DNA of 64,000 nucleotides from Sulfurimonas sp. (GTDB lineage Bacteria > Campylobacterota > Campylobacteria > Campylobacterales > Sulfurimonadaceae), in assembly GCA_011391635.1 (NCBI GenBank), contig JAABQD010000001.1, positions 186,001-250,000 on the forward strand, read 5' to 3'. A model generated the notes under the pieces. That model had not been told where the DNA came from, did no database searches, and saw only the letters and a program-made list of their open reading frames with translations. Below, piece by piece: positions 1-8,116 of the stretch. The position numbers and the translations under genes are program-made. Every line of letters starts with the position of its first letter. The first letter of the stretch is position 1.

Positions 1-311
1 AGATTGTTGGCTCTGCCATTCCAAAATTGTTTGAAATTATATTTTGCATTAAAAACTGTTGGAGCTTGAATATTTCCTTTTTTGCCCTCAAACCCCTCTG
101 AAACCACTCTTGCATCTGCACCACCACTAGAAACATCATGGCAACTTACACATGCCGTAGAGCTGTCTTTTGATAACATCGTGTCAAAAAAAAGCTCCTT
201 CCCGAGTAAAGCTTTTTTTATATGCACTCCACGCTCCAAAGGAATAGGAGATATAGGCTCACTCGCATAAACAATTGTAATAATTAAAAGAGGTGTGAGA
301 TACTTCAACAT
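1..311 (-). CDS. Di-haem cytochrome c peroxidase, 5' part only
   Basis: The reverse strand carries an open frame from an ATG at 311 that runs off the left edge of the window, so only about 103 N-terminal residues are visible. It opens with a signal peptide (hydrophobic stretch ending near YAS), followed by LLGKELFFDTMLSKDSSTAC and the haem c motif CVSCH, then GR further on. This order is typical of the CCP/MauG di-haem peroxidases, periplasmic enzymes that reduce hydrogen peroxide with electrons from cytochrome c. The second haem site would lie outside the window. It reads away from mqnA on the same strand with a 23-base gap and may be co-transcribed with it. Confidence 0.85.
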   Translation of the reverse strand, partial: MLKYLTPLLIITIVYASEPISPIPLERGVHIKKALLGKELFFDTMLSKDSSTACVSCHDVSSGGADARVVSEGFEGKKGNIQAPTVFNAKYNFKQFWNGRANN

Positions 312-334
312 GTATCCATTTTAACTGAACGAAC

Positions 335-982
335 TTAAAAACTTACTTTTTTGTAGAACTTTTTGAGTCCTCGTTTGGCTTTTGTATCCAAATCGTATGA
401 AATAAATTCTAAATACTCTATAATGTCCTTTGATGCTATATTTGTTCTTGTTGCTGCCTGTTTTAGTATGTATTGTGGTATTTTTATTTTCTGTTTTAGA
501 AAGTTTTTTTGGATTTTTTTATAGAGATTTTTCTCTTTGTGATAACAAAGAAGAGCAAATACAAAAGGGAGTTTATATTTTTGATTCCACTCTTTTGCTA
601 AATCCACATGCCGCTTATTTTGAAGGTAGTATCGCAGTGCTTTATCACCGATAATCACTTCACCCTGCACACCCAAGATACGAGCAAGAACATTCGATGT
701 TGCAGAATCTTTATCTACGATATCTTTGGCATGTGGAATGACTAAAACACTCCGAACCTCTTTTTTTGCGATAATTCCCAAATCCACATGCCGATATTTT
801 TTAGCTGTGATACTTGAAATAAATGCAGCATCCACACGACGCGATGCAAATTTTTTATTTATGTTGGAAGGGACACCTTTTTTGTAGTGAATACTCATGC
901 TTTGTTGACTACTAGAGAGAAATCGCTTCATGAAAATATGAAAAGGTAAAAGATTCAGATACTCAATTTTTCCAAAAATCAT
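335..982 (-). CDS. mqnA: Chorismate dehydratase, menaquinone synthesis by the futalosine route
   Basis: A 215-residue protein opening with GKIEYLNLLPF, the substrate-pocket start typical of MqnA, a solute-binding-like fold that converts chorismate to 3-enolpyruvoyl-benzoate. Other family-like segments are RRVDAAFISSI and the GDKALRY stretch near residue 110. The futalosine route is the usual way to menaquinone in Campylobacterota. The gene is AT-rich in its C-terminal half and contains three perfect copies of the dispersed 10-mer, read as HVD and PHA. A TATAAT-type box upstream on the reverse strand (1012-1017) is divergent from the moaD promoter. Confidence 0.85.
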   Translation of the reverse strand: MIFGKIEYLNLLPFHIFMKRFLSSSQQSMSIHYKKGVPSNINKKFASRRVDAAFISSITAKKYRHVDLGIIAKKEVRSVLVIPHAKDIVDKDSATSNVLARILGVQGEVIIGDKALRYYLQNKRHVDLAKEWNQKYKLPFVFALLCYHKEKNLYKKIQKNFLKQKIKIPQYILKQAATRTNIASKDIIEYLEFISYDLDTKAKRGLKKFYKKVSF

Positions 983-1011
983 CTCACTACTCCAACAAAT
1001 TTGTTAGAGGA

Positions 1012-1017
1012 ATTATA
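1012..1017 (-). promoter_or_regulatory. -10 box for mqnA
   Basis: The reverse strand reads TGTATAAT about 30 bases upstream of the mqnA ATG, a perfect TATAAT hexamer preceded by TG. It is back to back with the + strand -10 box at 1038, making a compact divergent promoter region. Confidence 0.55.
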
Positions 1018-1037
1018 CATTGATTAGCTTATTTTGA

Positions 1038-1043
1038 TATAAT
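1038..1043 (+). promoter_or_regulatory. -10 box for moaD-moaE-moeA
   Basis: A perfect TATAAT 33 bases before the moaD start codon in an AT-rich stretch. The likely transcript start is near 1050. Confidence 0.6.
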
Positions 1044-1075
1044 CATCCTCATAATATAGTGCATGAGGAGCCATT

Positions 1076-1297
1076 TTGGTACGCGTAGATTTTTTAGGTC
1101 CTATTCAAAAAGCACCACTCGAATTAGAGATTACAAATTTAAGTGAGTTAGCTCTCATTTTACAAAAAGATACAGAGTTATCGCAGTGGCTGAGCAACTC
1201 TGCAGTAGCTCTCAATGATACTCTTGTCAATTCATTGGATGTTGCTCTAAAAGATGGGGATAGAATCTCTTTACTCCCTCCAGTTTGTGGAGGCTGA
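1076..1297 (+). CDS. moaD: Molybdopterin synthase small subunit (sulfur carrier)
   Basis: A 73-residue ubiquitin-fold protein that ends in the diagnostic double glycine (LPPVCGG), which is thiocarboxylated and donates sulfur to precursor Z in molybdopterin synthesis. The start is a TTG, chosen because an AGGAG site lies 5 bases upstream and no ATG gives a better length. The usual family length is 75-85 residues. moaE follows after four bases, and the GGAGG that codes for the last residues also serves as the moaE ribosome-binding site. Confidence 0.85.
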   Translation: MVRVDFLGPIQKAPLELEITNLSELALILQKDTELSQWLSNSAVALNDTLVNSLDVALKDGDRISLLPPVCGG

Positions 1298-1301
1298 AAA
1301 A

Positions 1302-1748
1302 GTGTTAAGCCTCTATGATGGTGCATTAAATGTCCCTAAAATTTTACAAGATTGGTATGAAGAAGAAGCAAAAAGCAACTACGGTGCTTATATCCCTTTT
1401 GTAGGGACTGTACGCGATGAAGATGGTATCGAGGGGCTAAGCTTCGACATCTATGAACCTATCCTTGAGAGCTGGTTCAAAACATGGCAAACAAAAGCCA
1501 AAGAGAGTGGCGCAATCATCAAAATGGCACATAGTCGTGGAGATGTTCTTTTACACGAATCTTCTTATATCGCAGCAGTTTTTTCTCCTAAACGCCGTGT
1601 AGCACTTGAGTTTATAGAAAAATTTGTAGAAGATTTTAAAGCCTCCGCACCTATATGGAAATATGATTTAAGAGACGGAGCAAGAATTTACGCACTCTCT
1701 CGTTCTACAGCCATCCAAGGAAGCGGTATTTTAGGAGTAAAAAATTGA
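1302..1748 (+). CDS. moaE: Molybdopterin synthase catalytic subunit
   Basis: A 148-residue protein from a GTG start placed 9 bases after a GGAGG within the end of moaD; a longer in-frame extension overlapping moaD adds residues not expected for the family. The segment GAYIPFVGTVRDED resembles the MoaE GA-x-FxGxVR motif. The tail KYDLRDGARIYALSRS also fits. MoaE binds the thiocarboxylated MoaD tail and inserts both sulfurs into the pterin. Its end overlaps the start of moeA by three bases, so the three genes form one operon. Confidence 0.85.
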   Translation: MLSLYDGALNVPKILQDWYEEEAKSNYGAYIPFVGTVRDEDGIEGLSFDIYEPILESWFKTWQTKAKESGAIIKMAHSRGDVLLHESSYIAAVFSPKRRVALEFIEKFVEDFKASAPIWKYDLRDGARIYALSRSTAIQGSGILGVKN

Positions 1749-2956
1749 ATATGCTCTCATATGAAACAAGTATCAATATGCTCGATTTGCTCCATGTCGG
1801 AGCAGTCAGAACAGAGAATGTTCCACTTAGTAGCTCTTTGGGAAGAGTTCTTGCAGAGGACATTATCGCAAAGTACAATGACCCGCAATTTCCAACGGCT
1901 TCCATGGATGGCTATGCCATTATTGCCTCCGATCAAGAGTTAGAATCTCTCACAATCTTAGGTATAAATCCAGCAGGAACGAATGAGCAAAGAGTCATAA
2001 CAACAGGTGAATGTATCAAAACTTTTACAGGTTCAAAAATGCCCCAAGGAAGCGATACACTTATCCAAATTGAGAATGTAACTGTTGCAGAGGGAACGAT
2101 TCTCATCAACCAAAAAGTTCTCAAAGGCTCTTCGGTGCGTCCCATTGGCGAAGGATACAAGGCGGGAGATACGCTTATCAAACAGGGAACCAAAATAGGT
2201 TTTGCTCAGATTGGTGTTATGGCAGCTCTGGGTATTGTCATGGTCAAAGTTGCACTTCGTCCACGCGTAGCAATCCTTGCAACAGGAAGTGAAATTTTGG
2301 ATTTGGGTGTCATGAGCGACAACCCTGCACAAATCAGAAGCTCCAACAACTACACACTCGCTGCACTCTTTGAATCAGCGGGAGCAGAAGCAATTCAGCT
2401 TGGAGTCGTAGCAGATGACAGAGCCTCTATCCTCCAAGCCCTCAGTAATGCTTTTCGTTGTGCAGATATTATCGTTAGCACTGGCGGTGTGAGTGTTGGC
2501 GATTATGATTTTGTCAAAGATATTGTTCCACGATTGGGTGCTGAAATAGTATTCAAAGGTGTAGCAATCAAACCAGGGAAACATCTGCTTGTGGCAAGTA
2601 AAGAGGATAAATTTGTCATAGCACTCCCTGGATTTGCCTACTCATCGACTGTCACAGCTATACTTTATGTACTTCCTTTGGTCGCGAAAATGCTAGGCAA
2701 AGAGAAACCCTACAAAATAGTAGAAGCAAAATTGAGTGAAGATTTCCATAAGAGAAGTAATTTACGAGAGTTTAGTGCATGTAATGTACGCATTGAAGAG
2801 GGTGAATATTTTATAGATTTTAAAAACAAAAAAGTAGGAAGCTCCGCGATTCTCACAAATCTTTTAGAAAACAGTGCTTTGATGATTAGTGGGGAAGAGG
2901 ATGGAGATTTGCCTGAAGGAACTTTCGTCAATGTAATCTTGCTTGAGAACTTTTAA
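1745..2956 (+). CDS. moeA: Molybdopterin molybdotransferase
   Basis: A 403-residue protein with the MoeA hallmarks: PTASMDGYA near residues 50-58, TGSKMPQGSDT, the nucleotide-handling stretch ATGSEI near 180, and STGGVSVGDYDFVKD near 250. It inserts molybdate into adenylylated molybdopterin. The segment that is normally LPGNPVS reads LPGFAYSST, a departure from the common family sequence. The TTG start overlaps the moaE stop and sits 8 bases after a GGAG; an ATG two codons later is an alternative. It ends facing the DUF475 gene across a hairpin. Confidence 0.9.
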   Translation: MNMLSYETSINMLDLLHVGAVRTENVPLSSSLGRVLAEDIIAKYNDPQFPTASMDGYAIIASDQELESLTILGINPAGTNEQRVITTGECIKTFTGSKMPQGSDTLIQIENVTVAEGTILINQKVLKGSSVRPIGEGYKAGDTLIKQGTKIGFAQIGVMAALGIVMVKVALRPRVAILATGSEILDLGVMSDNPAQIRSSNNYTLAALFESAGAEAIQLGVVADDRASILQALSNAFRCADIIVSTGGVSVGDYDFVKDIVPRLGAEIVFKGVAIKPGKHLLVASKEDKFVIALPGFAYSSTVTAILYVLPLVAKMLGKEKPYKIVEAKLSEDFHKRSNLREFSACNVRIEEGEYFIDFKNKKVGSSAILTNLLENSALMISGEEDGDLPEGTFVNVILLENF

Positions 2957-2967
2957 CAGATGTTACA

Positions 2968-2995
2968 CACTCAAACGAAAAAATCCGTTTGAGTG
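2968..2995. terminator. Hairpin between convergent moeA and DUF475 genes
   Basis: CACTCAAACG and CGTTTGAGTG form a perfect 10-bp stem around an A-rich loop in the short gap between two convergent genes. There is no clean T-run directly after it on either strand, so termination is inferred from position and stem strength. Confidence 0.6.
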
Positions 2996-3012
2996 GCAAA
3001 GTTTTTCGAGAA

Positions 3013-4044
3013 TTATTCGATTCTAAATCTATTATATTTCACAGATGACCAGACAGAAATAGCGATAAATGCTATCCCCACAAGTCCAGTGATTACCTCT
3101 GGAATATGAAATTTAATACTCATAAGCATAATTACTGCCAAAGCACCTATCGCATAGTGTGCACCATGTTCTAGGAAAACATACTCCGCCAAAGTTCCTT
3201 TTTCTACAAGATAGATAGTAATAGAACGAACGAACATCGCTCCAATTCCTAAACCTATCATAATAACTACGATATCTTTCGTAATAGCAAAAGCTCCTAT
3301 AACCCCATCAAAAGAAAAAGATGCATCTAACACTTCTAAATATAAAAATCCACCGATGCTCCCTTTTTTGACTAAATCGCCAATGTCGGCACTCTGCTCC
3401 TCTGTCTCAAGTATCTTACCAACTAAATCGACACCTAGATAAACAAGAATACCCCATATGCCAGAGACTAAAACAACAAACTGCTGTTTCTCATCCACTA
3501 AAGAGAGAGAAGCCATCAAAGCACTCAACGCTACAAAAATAGAGATAGCATTGATTTTGCCAAGCAAACCTAATTTTTGCTCAATCACACCAAGCCAATG
3601 GAGTTCTTTTTCCTCATCGAAAAAGAAGTTAAGAAATACAAGCATCAAAAACATACTTCCAAAAGCAGAAACTTCCGCATGATGTGCAGTTAATTTAGAT
3701 GAATATTCATCAGGTGCGTTGATTGCAAGTGTCCAAACCTCCAACATTCCCATATCCGCTGTTTGTGCAACAATCACGATTGGAAAAAGTAATCGCATCC
3801 CAAAAACAGCAACAAGAATCCCCACTGTCAAAAAGAGTGTTCTCCAATAGTGATCCCATGTTTTTAAAATAGAAGCGTTCACAACTGCATTATCAAAAGA
3901 TAATGAAACCTCCATCACTGCCAAAATCAATGCCAACCAGACCATGCTCAGAGCCAAAGTCATCCCACCACCAACATATCCCCACCAACCAGCACCAAGA
4001 AGTGCAAGAACAGAGATAATCAAAGAAAATCTAAAGTGTTCCAT
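3013..4044 (-). CDS. DUF475-family membrane protein (TerC-like)
   Basis: About 343 residues with eight or more hydrophobic segments and two repeated acidic membrane motifs, LSFDNAVVNA near residue 50 and VLDASFSFDGVIGA near 240. The paired SFDN/SFDG motifs are the signature of the TerC/DUF475 superfamily of inner-membrane proteins, some linked to tellurite or metal-ion handling; the substrate here is unknown. The start was set at the second ATG because GGAT lies five bases upstream of it, whereas the first ATG overlaps that site. Confidence 0.8.
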   Translation of the reverse strand: MEHFRFSLIISVLALLGAGWWGYVGGGMTLALSMVWLALILAVMEVSLSFDNAVVNASILKTWDHYWRTLFLTVGILVAVFGMRLLFPIVIVAQTADMGMLEVWTLAINAPDEYSSKLTAHHAEVSAFGSMFLMLVFLNFFFDEEKELHWLGVIEQKLGLLGKINAISIFVALSALMASLSLVDEKQQFVVLVSGIWGILVYLGVDLVGKILETEEQSADIGDLVKKGSIGGFLYLEVLDASFSFDGVIGAFAITKDIVVIMIGLGIGAMFVRSITIYLVEKGTLAEYVFLEHGAHYAIGALAVIMLMSIKFHIPEVITGLVGIAFIAISVWSSVKYNRFRIE

Positions 4045-4197
4045 ATTCATCCAATATAGTAAATTTTACAACCCATTGCATCCGTGGCATGAAGTCATTT
4101 GGGTGGATTGTAACATGATTTCATTAACAATGCATCTCCACTTTCCACATGCCACAATTAATTTTAAATTTTAAATTTTTGTTTTTATTTTGTATGA

Positions 4198-4203
4198 TAT
4201 AAT
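4198..4203 (+). promoter_or_regulatory. -10 box for the 68-residue protein
   Basis: TATAAT in the context TGATATAATTTTT, 27 bases before the start codon at 4230. Confidence 0.55.
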
Positions 4204-4229
4204 TTTTACAAACGAAAAAGGAGGATATT

Positions 4230-4436
4230 ATGGAAATTACTCAATATACATTCCAATCACCTTATTCTAGCCAGATTCAAATCGGTAAACCTGATACTAG
4301 CAGTATAAAAAGTGATACGGAACTTCCAAAAAATACAGATGAGTTACAACAAAAAGCACAAAGTTTTCAAGCGACACAAATAAAAGAGGTTACTCCAAAA
4401 GTTGAAGCTGAGGCTCCACTCGATTTGTACGCATAA
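4230..4436 (+). CDS. Small hypothetical protein, 68 residues
   Basis: A short frame preceded by a near-ideal AAAGGAGG seven bases before the ATG, a TATAAT box and followed by a good terminator, so it is very likely expressed as a single gene. The protein is polar, rich in Gln, Thr, Pro and Lys, without Cys, membrane segment or recognisable domain, and ends LDLYA. I do not recognise the family. It may be a small cytoplasmic, largely disordered protein. Confidence 0.65.
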   Translation: MEITQYTFQSPYSSQIQIGKPDTSSIKSDTELPKNTDELQQKAQSFQATQIKEVTPKVEAEAPLDLYA

Positions 4437-4449
4437 AAATCTACTGCTC

Positions 4450-4480
4450 CATGGATGAAGTTCTGCTTCGTTCATGTTTT
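4450..4480 (+). terminator. Rho-independent terminator after the 68-residue gene
   Basis: CATGGATGAAG and CTTCGTTCATG pair over 11 positions (two G-T) around the loop TTCTG, followed directly by TTTTC. The stem plus T-run is a standard intrinsic terminator 14 bases after the stop codon. Confidence 0.75.
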
Positions 4481-4596
4481 CTTTCCCTTCTTCTGTGCCA
4501 ATTTTTATCTCTATCTTAAAATATATTTCACACCGACTCACTAAGCATAAAGAAAGATGCTTTTGCTACTATTTCAAAAATTTCAAAGGATATAAA

Positions 4597-4839
4597 ATGT
4601 TTAAAATAGTAGTAGAAAAAGAGTGTGGATGTTTTAAAAGAAGCGATTTGAAAAACAATATCGAAATTGCGTCCAAAGATGATGCTCTCTCAAAATCAAT
4701 CGAAATAAGAGATTATATGAATGATGAATTTTGTGGTAAACACGAATTTAAAGTGCAAGAAGTAGGAAATGATTTCGTAATCGCAATGAGTGATTCAAAA
4801 AGTAATGGCTGTTGTGGCGGTGGATGTGGTTCTCACTAA
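4597..4839 (+). CDS. Small Cys-rich protein with CCGGGCG tail
   Basis: An 80-residue protein beginning MFKIVVEKECGCFKRS. The ATG at 4597 was chosen because AAAGGA lies six bases upstream; the longer frame has a leader overlapping the terminator. Cysteines are at the N-terminus (CGC), in the middle (FCGKHEF) and clustered at the C-terminus (NGCCGGGCGSH). The pattern suggests metal or cluster binding, but I do not recognise a named family. It stands between two other short genes, each apparently with its own promoter. Confidence 0.65.
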   Translation: MFKIVVEKECGCFKRSDLKNNIEIASKDDALSKSIEIRDYMNDEFCGKHEFKVQEVGNDFVIAMSDSKSNGCCGGGCGSH

Positions 4840-4879
4840 TTATCATAAAATTTATTTTCTAAAGTTACTAAATTTCTAG

Positions 4880-4885
4880 TATAAT
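4880..4885 (+). promoter_or_regulatory. -10 box for the small secreted protein
   Basis: TATAAT in CTAGTATAATTTTT, 28 bases upstream of the start codon at 4913. Confidence 0.55.
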
Positions 4886-4912
4886 TTTTAAAATTGAAGA
4901 AAAGGATTCCAA

Positions 4913-5215
4913 ATGAAAACAAGTAAAATCATTCTCTCCCTCCTTGCAACAACAATGGTTGCCACGCTCCTCAGTGCTGAGAATAATGCAACTGTTCCAG
5001 CACCAGAAGCTCCAGCTCCAAAAGCTGGAAAAAAAGAGCTTCCACTCGAAGAGATGAAAGCTAAAATGAATGCGTCAATAGACAAAAGAATTGCAAACCT
5101 AAAAATCATTCAAGAGTGTGCAAACAAAGCAACAACAAAAGATGAATTTAAAGCATGTAAACCGAAGAAAAAATCTGCACCAGCAAATGGACCTCTTCCT
5201 GAGCCGATGAGCTAG
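4913..5215 (+). CDS. Small secreted protein, 100 residues
   Basis: A Sec-type signal peptide (basic MKTSK, hydrophobic core, cleavage near LLSAEN) leads a Pro/Ala-rich linker (VPAPEAPAPKAGKK) and a helical, basic segment with two cysteines (IQECANKATTKDEFKACK) before a Pro-rich end. The spacing of the two cysteines suggests a disulfide-linked helical hairpin in the periplasm. I do not recognise the family. A promoter box and AAAGGATTCCA before the ATG support expression. A 10-bp stem (5238-5263) follows. Confidence 0.65.
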   Translation: MKTSKIILSLLATTMVATLLSAENNATVPAPEAPAPKAGKKELPLEEMKAKMNASIDKRIANLKIIQECANKATTKDEFKACKPKKKSAPANGPLPEPMS

Positions 5216-5237
5216 GAAGTAGGAATATTTTTTGCTC

Positions 5238-5263
5238 CTCTTTGTAATCACATTTACAAAGAG
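5238..5263 (+). terminator. Hairpin between small secreted protein and WGR gene
   Basis: CTCTTTGTAA and TTACAAAGAG make a perfect 10-bp stem with a six-base loop. It lacks a following T-run, and its right arm ends only nine bases before the next start codon, so it could attenuate or shield that gene instead of ending transcription. Confidence 0.4.
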
Positions 5264-5272
5264 CGAGAAAAT

Positions 5273-5497
5273 ATGATTTTATTCAGAAATGCAAAAGAGA
5301 AAGTAAGTTACTACAAAATCAACATTTACCCTACCCTGTTTGGAGATTTTTTAATCCAAAAAGAGTATGGCATGATGCACAACAAAAAACCCACAAATAT
5401 CATCAAAGAGTATGCCAACAGTAGCAAAGAGGCTCTTTTAATCATGCTCAATATCGCAGTTGATAAAAAAAATGTAGGATATTTAAGAGCGAGTTAA
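5273..5497 (+). CDS. WGR-domain-like small protein
   Basis: A 74-residue protein with the pattern YYKINIYPTLFGDFLIQKEYG, a variable loop, then SSKEALLIML and a final KKNVGY. This matches the outline of the WGR domain, a small fold found in PARP enzymes and bacterial MolR-type proteins and thought to bind nucleic acid. The conserved WGR triplet itself is EYG here. The protein is a stand-alone domain. The stop codon lies inside a hairpin shared with the convergent NnrS gene. Confidence 0.6.
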   Translation: MILFRNAKEKVSYYKINIYPTLFGDFLIQKEYGMMHNKKPTNIIKEYANSSKEALLIMLNIAVDKKNVGYLRAS

Positions 5498-5507
5498 ATG
5501 CTCTTAA
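5483..5507. terminator. Hairpin between convergent WGR and NnrS genes
   Basis: TTAAGAGC and GCTCTTAA pair across a nine-base loop that contains the WGR stop codon. Its place between converging genes suggests a two-way terminator; no strong T-run is seen. Confidence 0.45.
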
Positions 5508-5513
5508 GTGTGT

Positions 5514-6713
5514 TTATCTTTTCACTCCAAAAATAAGAACCTTCGCATATCTGCCGCTCCAAACCAAAAAGAGAATGAGCCACAAACTCAAAGAGATATC
5601 AAACAAAAAGCTCCATTCCAGCCCAAAAGCAACACTCATACTATACAAAGCTCTCATAAGTACAACAATCTGAATCAACCAAAAAAGATTTGTAGTCACT
5701 CTATCGGCATGTGGACTTTGCCCAGAGTGTCCGAGTGTGACGCGTGTTCCAAAGCCAATGAGAATCGTTGTCAAGAAACCAATGGAGAGGAGATGATTAT
5801 TGAAAAAATAAAAATCCATTCCAAAAAAGAGTTCGCCACTCACACTCAAAGCAGATAAAAACAGACCAAGAGGAAGCCACAAGAGTGCCAGATGAAGCAC
5901 CCACAAAATCGCAGGGGCGTGAAATGGAGAGAGTTTCCATCTCCTAAACTCTTGCAACAAATAGATGCCAAGCAAAATATCCACTAGAATTTCAACAGCT
6001 TTGATTTCCAAGGCACTCGCAACAGATTTCAAAAGAAAAAGGGCAAAAACAATCTTCATAAACTGCTCATTTTTGGGTGCATGTGCGTGTGAGAAAAAGG
6101 GAACCATCCTCTGAGCAACACTCAACCCTAAAAATACCAGATACATATAAAAAGAGAGACTCACGGCACTGCCAAAAAGTTGCGTTTGTATTTCCACATG
6201 CCGAGTTAGTTCAATAACGATAAAAAGAAGATGCCCTAAAAGTCCAAAATAGTTGGCGGTTAAAATCCAAAAAGGGTCTTGCTTCTGAGGCATCGCACCT
6301 GTGCGATAGATATGTTGTAGCTTGAGAACAACAAAAATTTGCGATACAAAAAGGAGCGTCATCCCAAGAATCAAAAGTGAATGATTCCAAAAAGAGCCTC
6401 CTATAAAGAGGAGCGTTCCTACGATATTTGCATAAAAAATCTTTGTATAAAACTGCTTAGGTATCACTTGGCATTGGCAAAATTTTGGAAATGTGGTAAA
6501 CAAAAATCCTGTAAAAAAGTTTGAAAATACAATAAAAATAAGAGAGTATGCGTGAAAATTCACACTCCACATATTGAGCCAAATAACGCCTTTGTAGCTA
6601 AGTCCAAAAAGAAGCATCATTACCAAAGAGGTTACGACGCCAAAGAGAAAAAATGGCTGATGTGGCTGAGATAAAAAATAGTTGTCCTGTTTTGCTTGGG
6701 TTTGAAACTTCAT
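5514..6713 (-). CDS. nnrS: NnrS family haem/copper membrane protein
   Basis: About 399 residues, almost entirely hydrophobic, with around 12 membrane segments. The family outline is clear: QPFFLFG near the start, FHAYSLIFIVFSNFFTGFL, a histidine pair in FSHAHAPKNE near the middle, and FGTRVTLGHSGQ near the end. NnrS proteins are haem- and copper-containing membrane proteins linked to resistance to nitric oxide. The start is placed at the ATG seven bases after an AGGA site; the TTG two codons upstream is less likely. It follows the radical SAM gene after nine bases and is probably co-transcribed. Confidence 0.85.
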   Translation of the reverse strand: MKFQTQAKQDNYFLSQPHQPFFLFGVVTSLVMMLLFGLSYKGVIWLNMWSVNFHAYSLIFIVFSNFFTGFLFTTFPKFCQCQVIPKQFYTKIFYANIVGTLLFIGGSFWNHSLLILGMTLLFVSQIFVVLKLQHIYRTGAMPQKQDPFWILTANYFGLLGHLLFIVIELTRHVEIQTQLFGSAVSLSFYMYLVFLGLSVAQRMVPFFSHAHAPKNEQFMKIVFALFLLKSVASALEIKAVEILVDILLGIYLLQEFRRWKLSPFHAPAILWVLHLALLWLPLGLFLSALSVSGELFFGMDFYFFNNHLLSIGFLTTILIGFGTRVTLGHSGQSPHADRVTTNLFWLIQIVVLMRALYSMSVAFGLEWSFLFDISLSLWLILFLVWSGRYAKVLIFGVKR

Positions 6714-6722
6714 ATCCAATTC

Positions 6723-7973
6723 CTAAAATAAATAATCTCTACCGATTTTTTTGCAGTATGCACCGAGCATTGCTCTCTCAAAATCGTTGTTGGTCGCATA
6801 CTCATACCCAAACGCCTCTTTCCACATGCCATGATCTTCCATGCATAAGTAAAAAAATACATCTCTATGCCAAGGTGCAAAACTCTCATACGCTGACTTA
6901 AACATCTCTAACTTTGTGGCATGTGGATAGGAACTTTTGCCACTTGCATCGGCATGTGGAATCTGCGTGATTTTTGTTCTAAACTCTCGCTCTCGAAGTT
7001 TTTTTATAACTGGTTTTATAAAAGTGAGTGTTCCAAAACTCACAAGTGCGACCTCGCTAGGGTCGAATTTTAGTAGGAGTTCGTTATAAACTGCTTGATA
7101 CTCATCAAGATAACCTTCGTACTCGACAATCGGATGAAAGTGAAAACCGACTTTTACACCTTTATCCGCCAAGGCTCTTGCGGCATTTATGCGTTTATCA
7201 AGCGAAGCTGTAAGATGCTCCTCATTTTCGATAATGGTCGGCGTGTTGAGTGACCATGTGCAAAAAATATTTTTTGGAACATCATTTTGCAAAAAATATT
7301 TGATGTTGTCGGACTTGGTTTTAAACTCCAAAATGACATGTGGATTTTCTCGTGCAAAAAGAAAAAGAGCATCTAAAATCCCTTCACGATTTCCCCACAT
7401 AAGCGAATCTGAACTCTGTCCAGTACCGATGTGGTAGGATTTGTTTTTATCGAGGTTGAGATTTTTAAGTTTCTGGGCAAAACCGCTGTCAAAAGTAATG
7501 GTATTTTGCTTGTAAAAACTCTGGATAGAGCAGTAAGAACAATCAAATCCGCAACTCTCCACAGCGTCAAGTGTGAGAAGATTACAGCATCTGGTTTTCT
7601 CACTCGCCACAGGACAAAGCCCCAAACCAAACCCCTCTTTTTGCACCGTTGTAAAGGAGTATTTTTGCTCTTGCGGCATATTTTTGAGCGTAAAATTTTT
7701 ATAGGAGTTAGGAGCATTTCGTATCGCTTCATACGCTTTTTTGAGCCTAGTAAAAACCACTTTTTTCTGCTCATGCTCAGGGAATATTTCGATGATACTT
7801 TTCTCATTCCACATGCCAAGGTCACGAGCCATATCAACTATCTGCTTGAGTTCTTGATGTGAAAAGCCAAACCGATGTGCTTTTTCTTTTATAAACTCCT
7901 GTTCGGCATGTGGAAGTTTTTCAAACAATGTATTTATAGTTGCGTTGTTAAATTTATCTGTATAGGAATTCAT
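6723..7973 (-). CDS. SplB-like radical SAM protein (spore photoproduct lyase family)
   Basis: A 416-residue protein with the radical SAM cluster motif CGFDCSYC (CX3CX2C) near residue 139, preceded by the Cys-rich NPCPVASEKTRCCN-like stretch (residues 119-131) and followed by the HIGTGQSSDSLMW and FHFHPIVEYEGY segments seen in SplB-type DNA repair enzymes and their relatives in non-spore formers. Its substrate here is unknown; a DNA lesion is possible by family. Five perfect copies and one near copy of the dispersed 10-mer lie in this single gene, the densest cluster in a non-cobalamin gene. Confidence 0.8.
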   Translation of the reverse strand: MNSYTDKFNNATINTLFEKLPHAEQEFIKEKAHRFGFSHQELKQIVDMARDLGMWNEKSIIEIFPEHEQKKVVFTRLKKAYEAIRNAPNSYKNFTLKNMPQEQKYSFTTVQKEGFGLGLCPVASEKTRCCNLLTLDAVESCGFDCSYCSIQSFYKQNTITFDSGFAQKLKNLNLDKNKSYHIGTGQSSDSLMWGNREGILDALFLFARENPHVILEFKTKSDNIKYFLQNDVPKNIFCTWSLNTPTIIENEEHLTASLDKRINAARALADKGVKVGFHFHPIVEYEGYLDEYQAVYNELLLKFDPSEVALVSFGTLTFIKPVIKKLREREFRTKITQIPHADASGKSSYPHATKLEMFKSAYESFAPWHRDVFFYLCMEDHGMWKEAFGYEYATNNDFERAMLGAYCKKIGRDYLF

Positions 7974-7989
7974 AGGCGAATTTTAGCAG

Positions 7990-8020
7990 AATTGGGGCTG
8001 TTTGGGAGTATGGATTTTTT
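7990..8020 (+). repeat. 31-bp direct repeat, copy 1
   Basis: Thirty-one bases starting AATTGGGGCTGTTTGGGAG are repeated without mismatch at 9901-9931. Copy 1 lies in the gap upstream of the SplB-like gene; copy 2 touches the right end of the first REPIN-like element. It may be a target or flank for these elements, or the trace of a duplication. Confidence 0.75.
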
Positions 8021-8116
8021 GCTTGATTGTAAAAATAAGGCATCTCTAAAAAAACATTTTCACTTCGCAAAAAGCGGTATCCTTGTTTTGGAAATATCTT
8101 GGCATGTGGAAATGTA

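Noticed and set aside
82..270. Open frame on the + strand at the window start
   Set aside because: It is the shadow of the cytochrome c peroxidase gene, which has a signal peptide and CxxCH on the reverse strand.
430..654. Open frame on the + strand inside mqnA
   Set aside because: It lies opposite a clear mqnA coding sequence; hydrophobic composition comes from the reverse complement of AT-rich codons.
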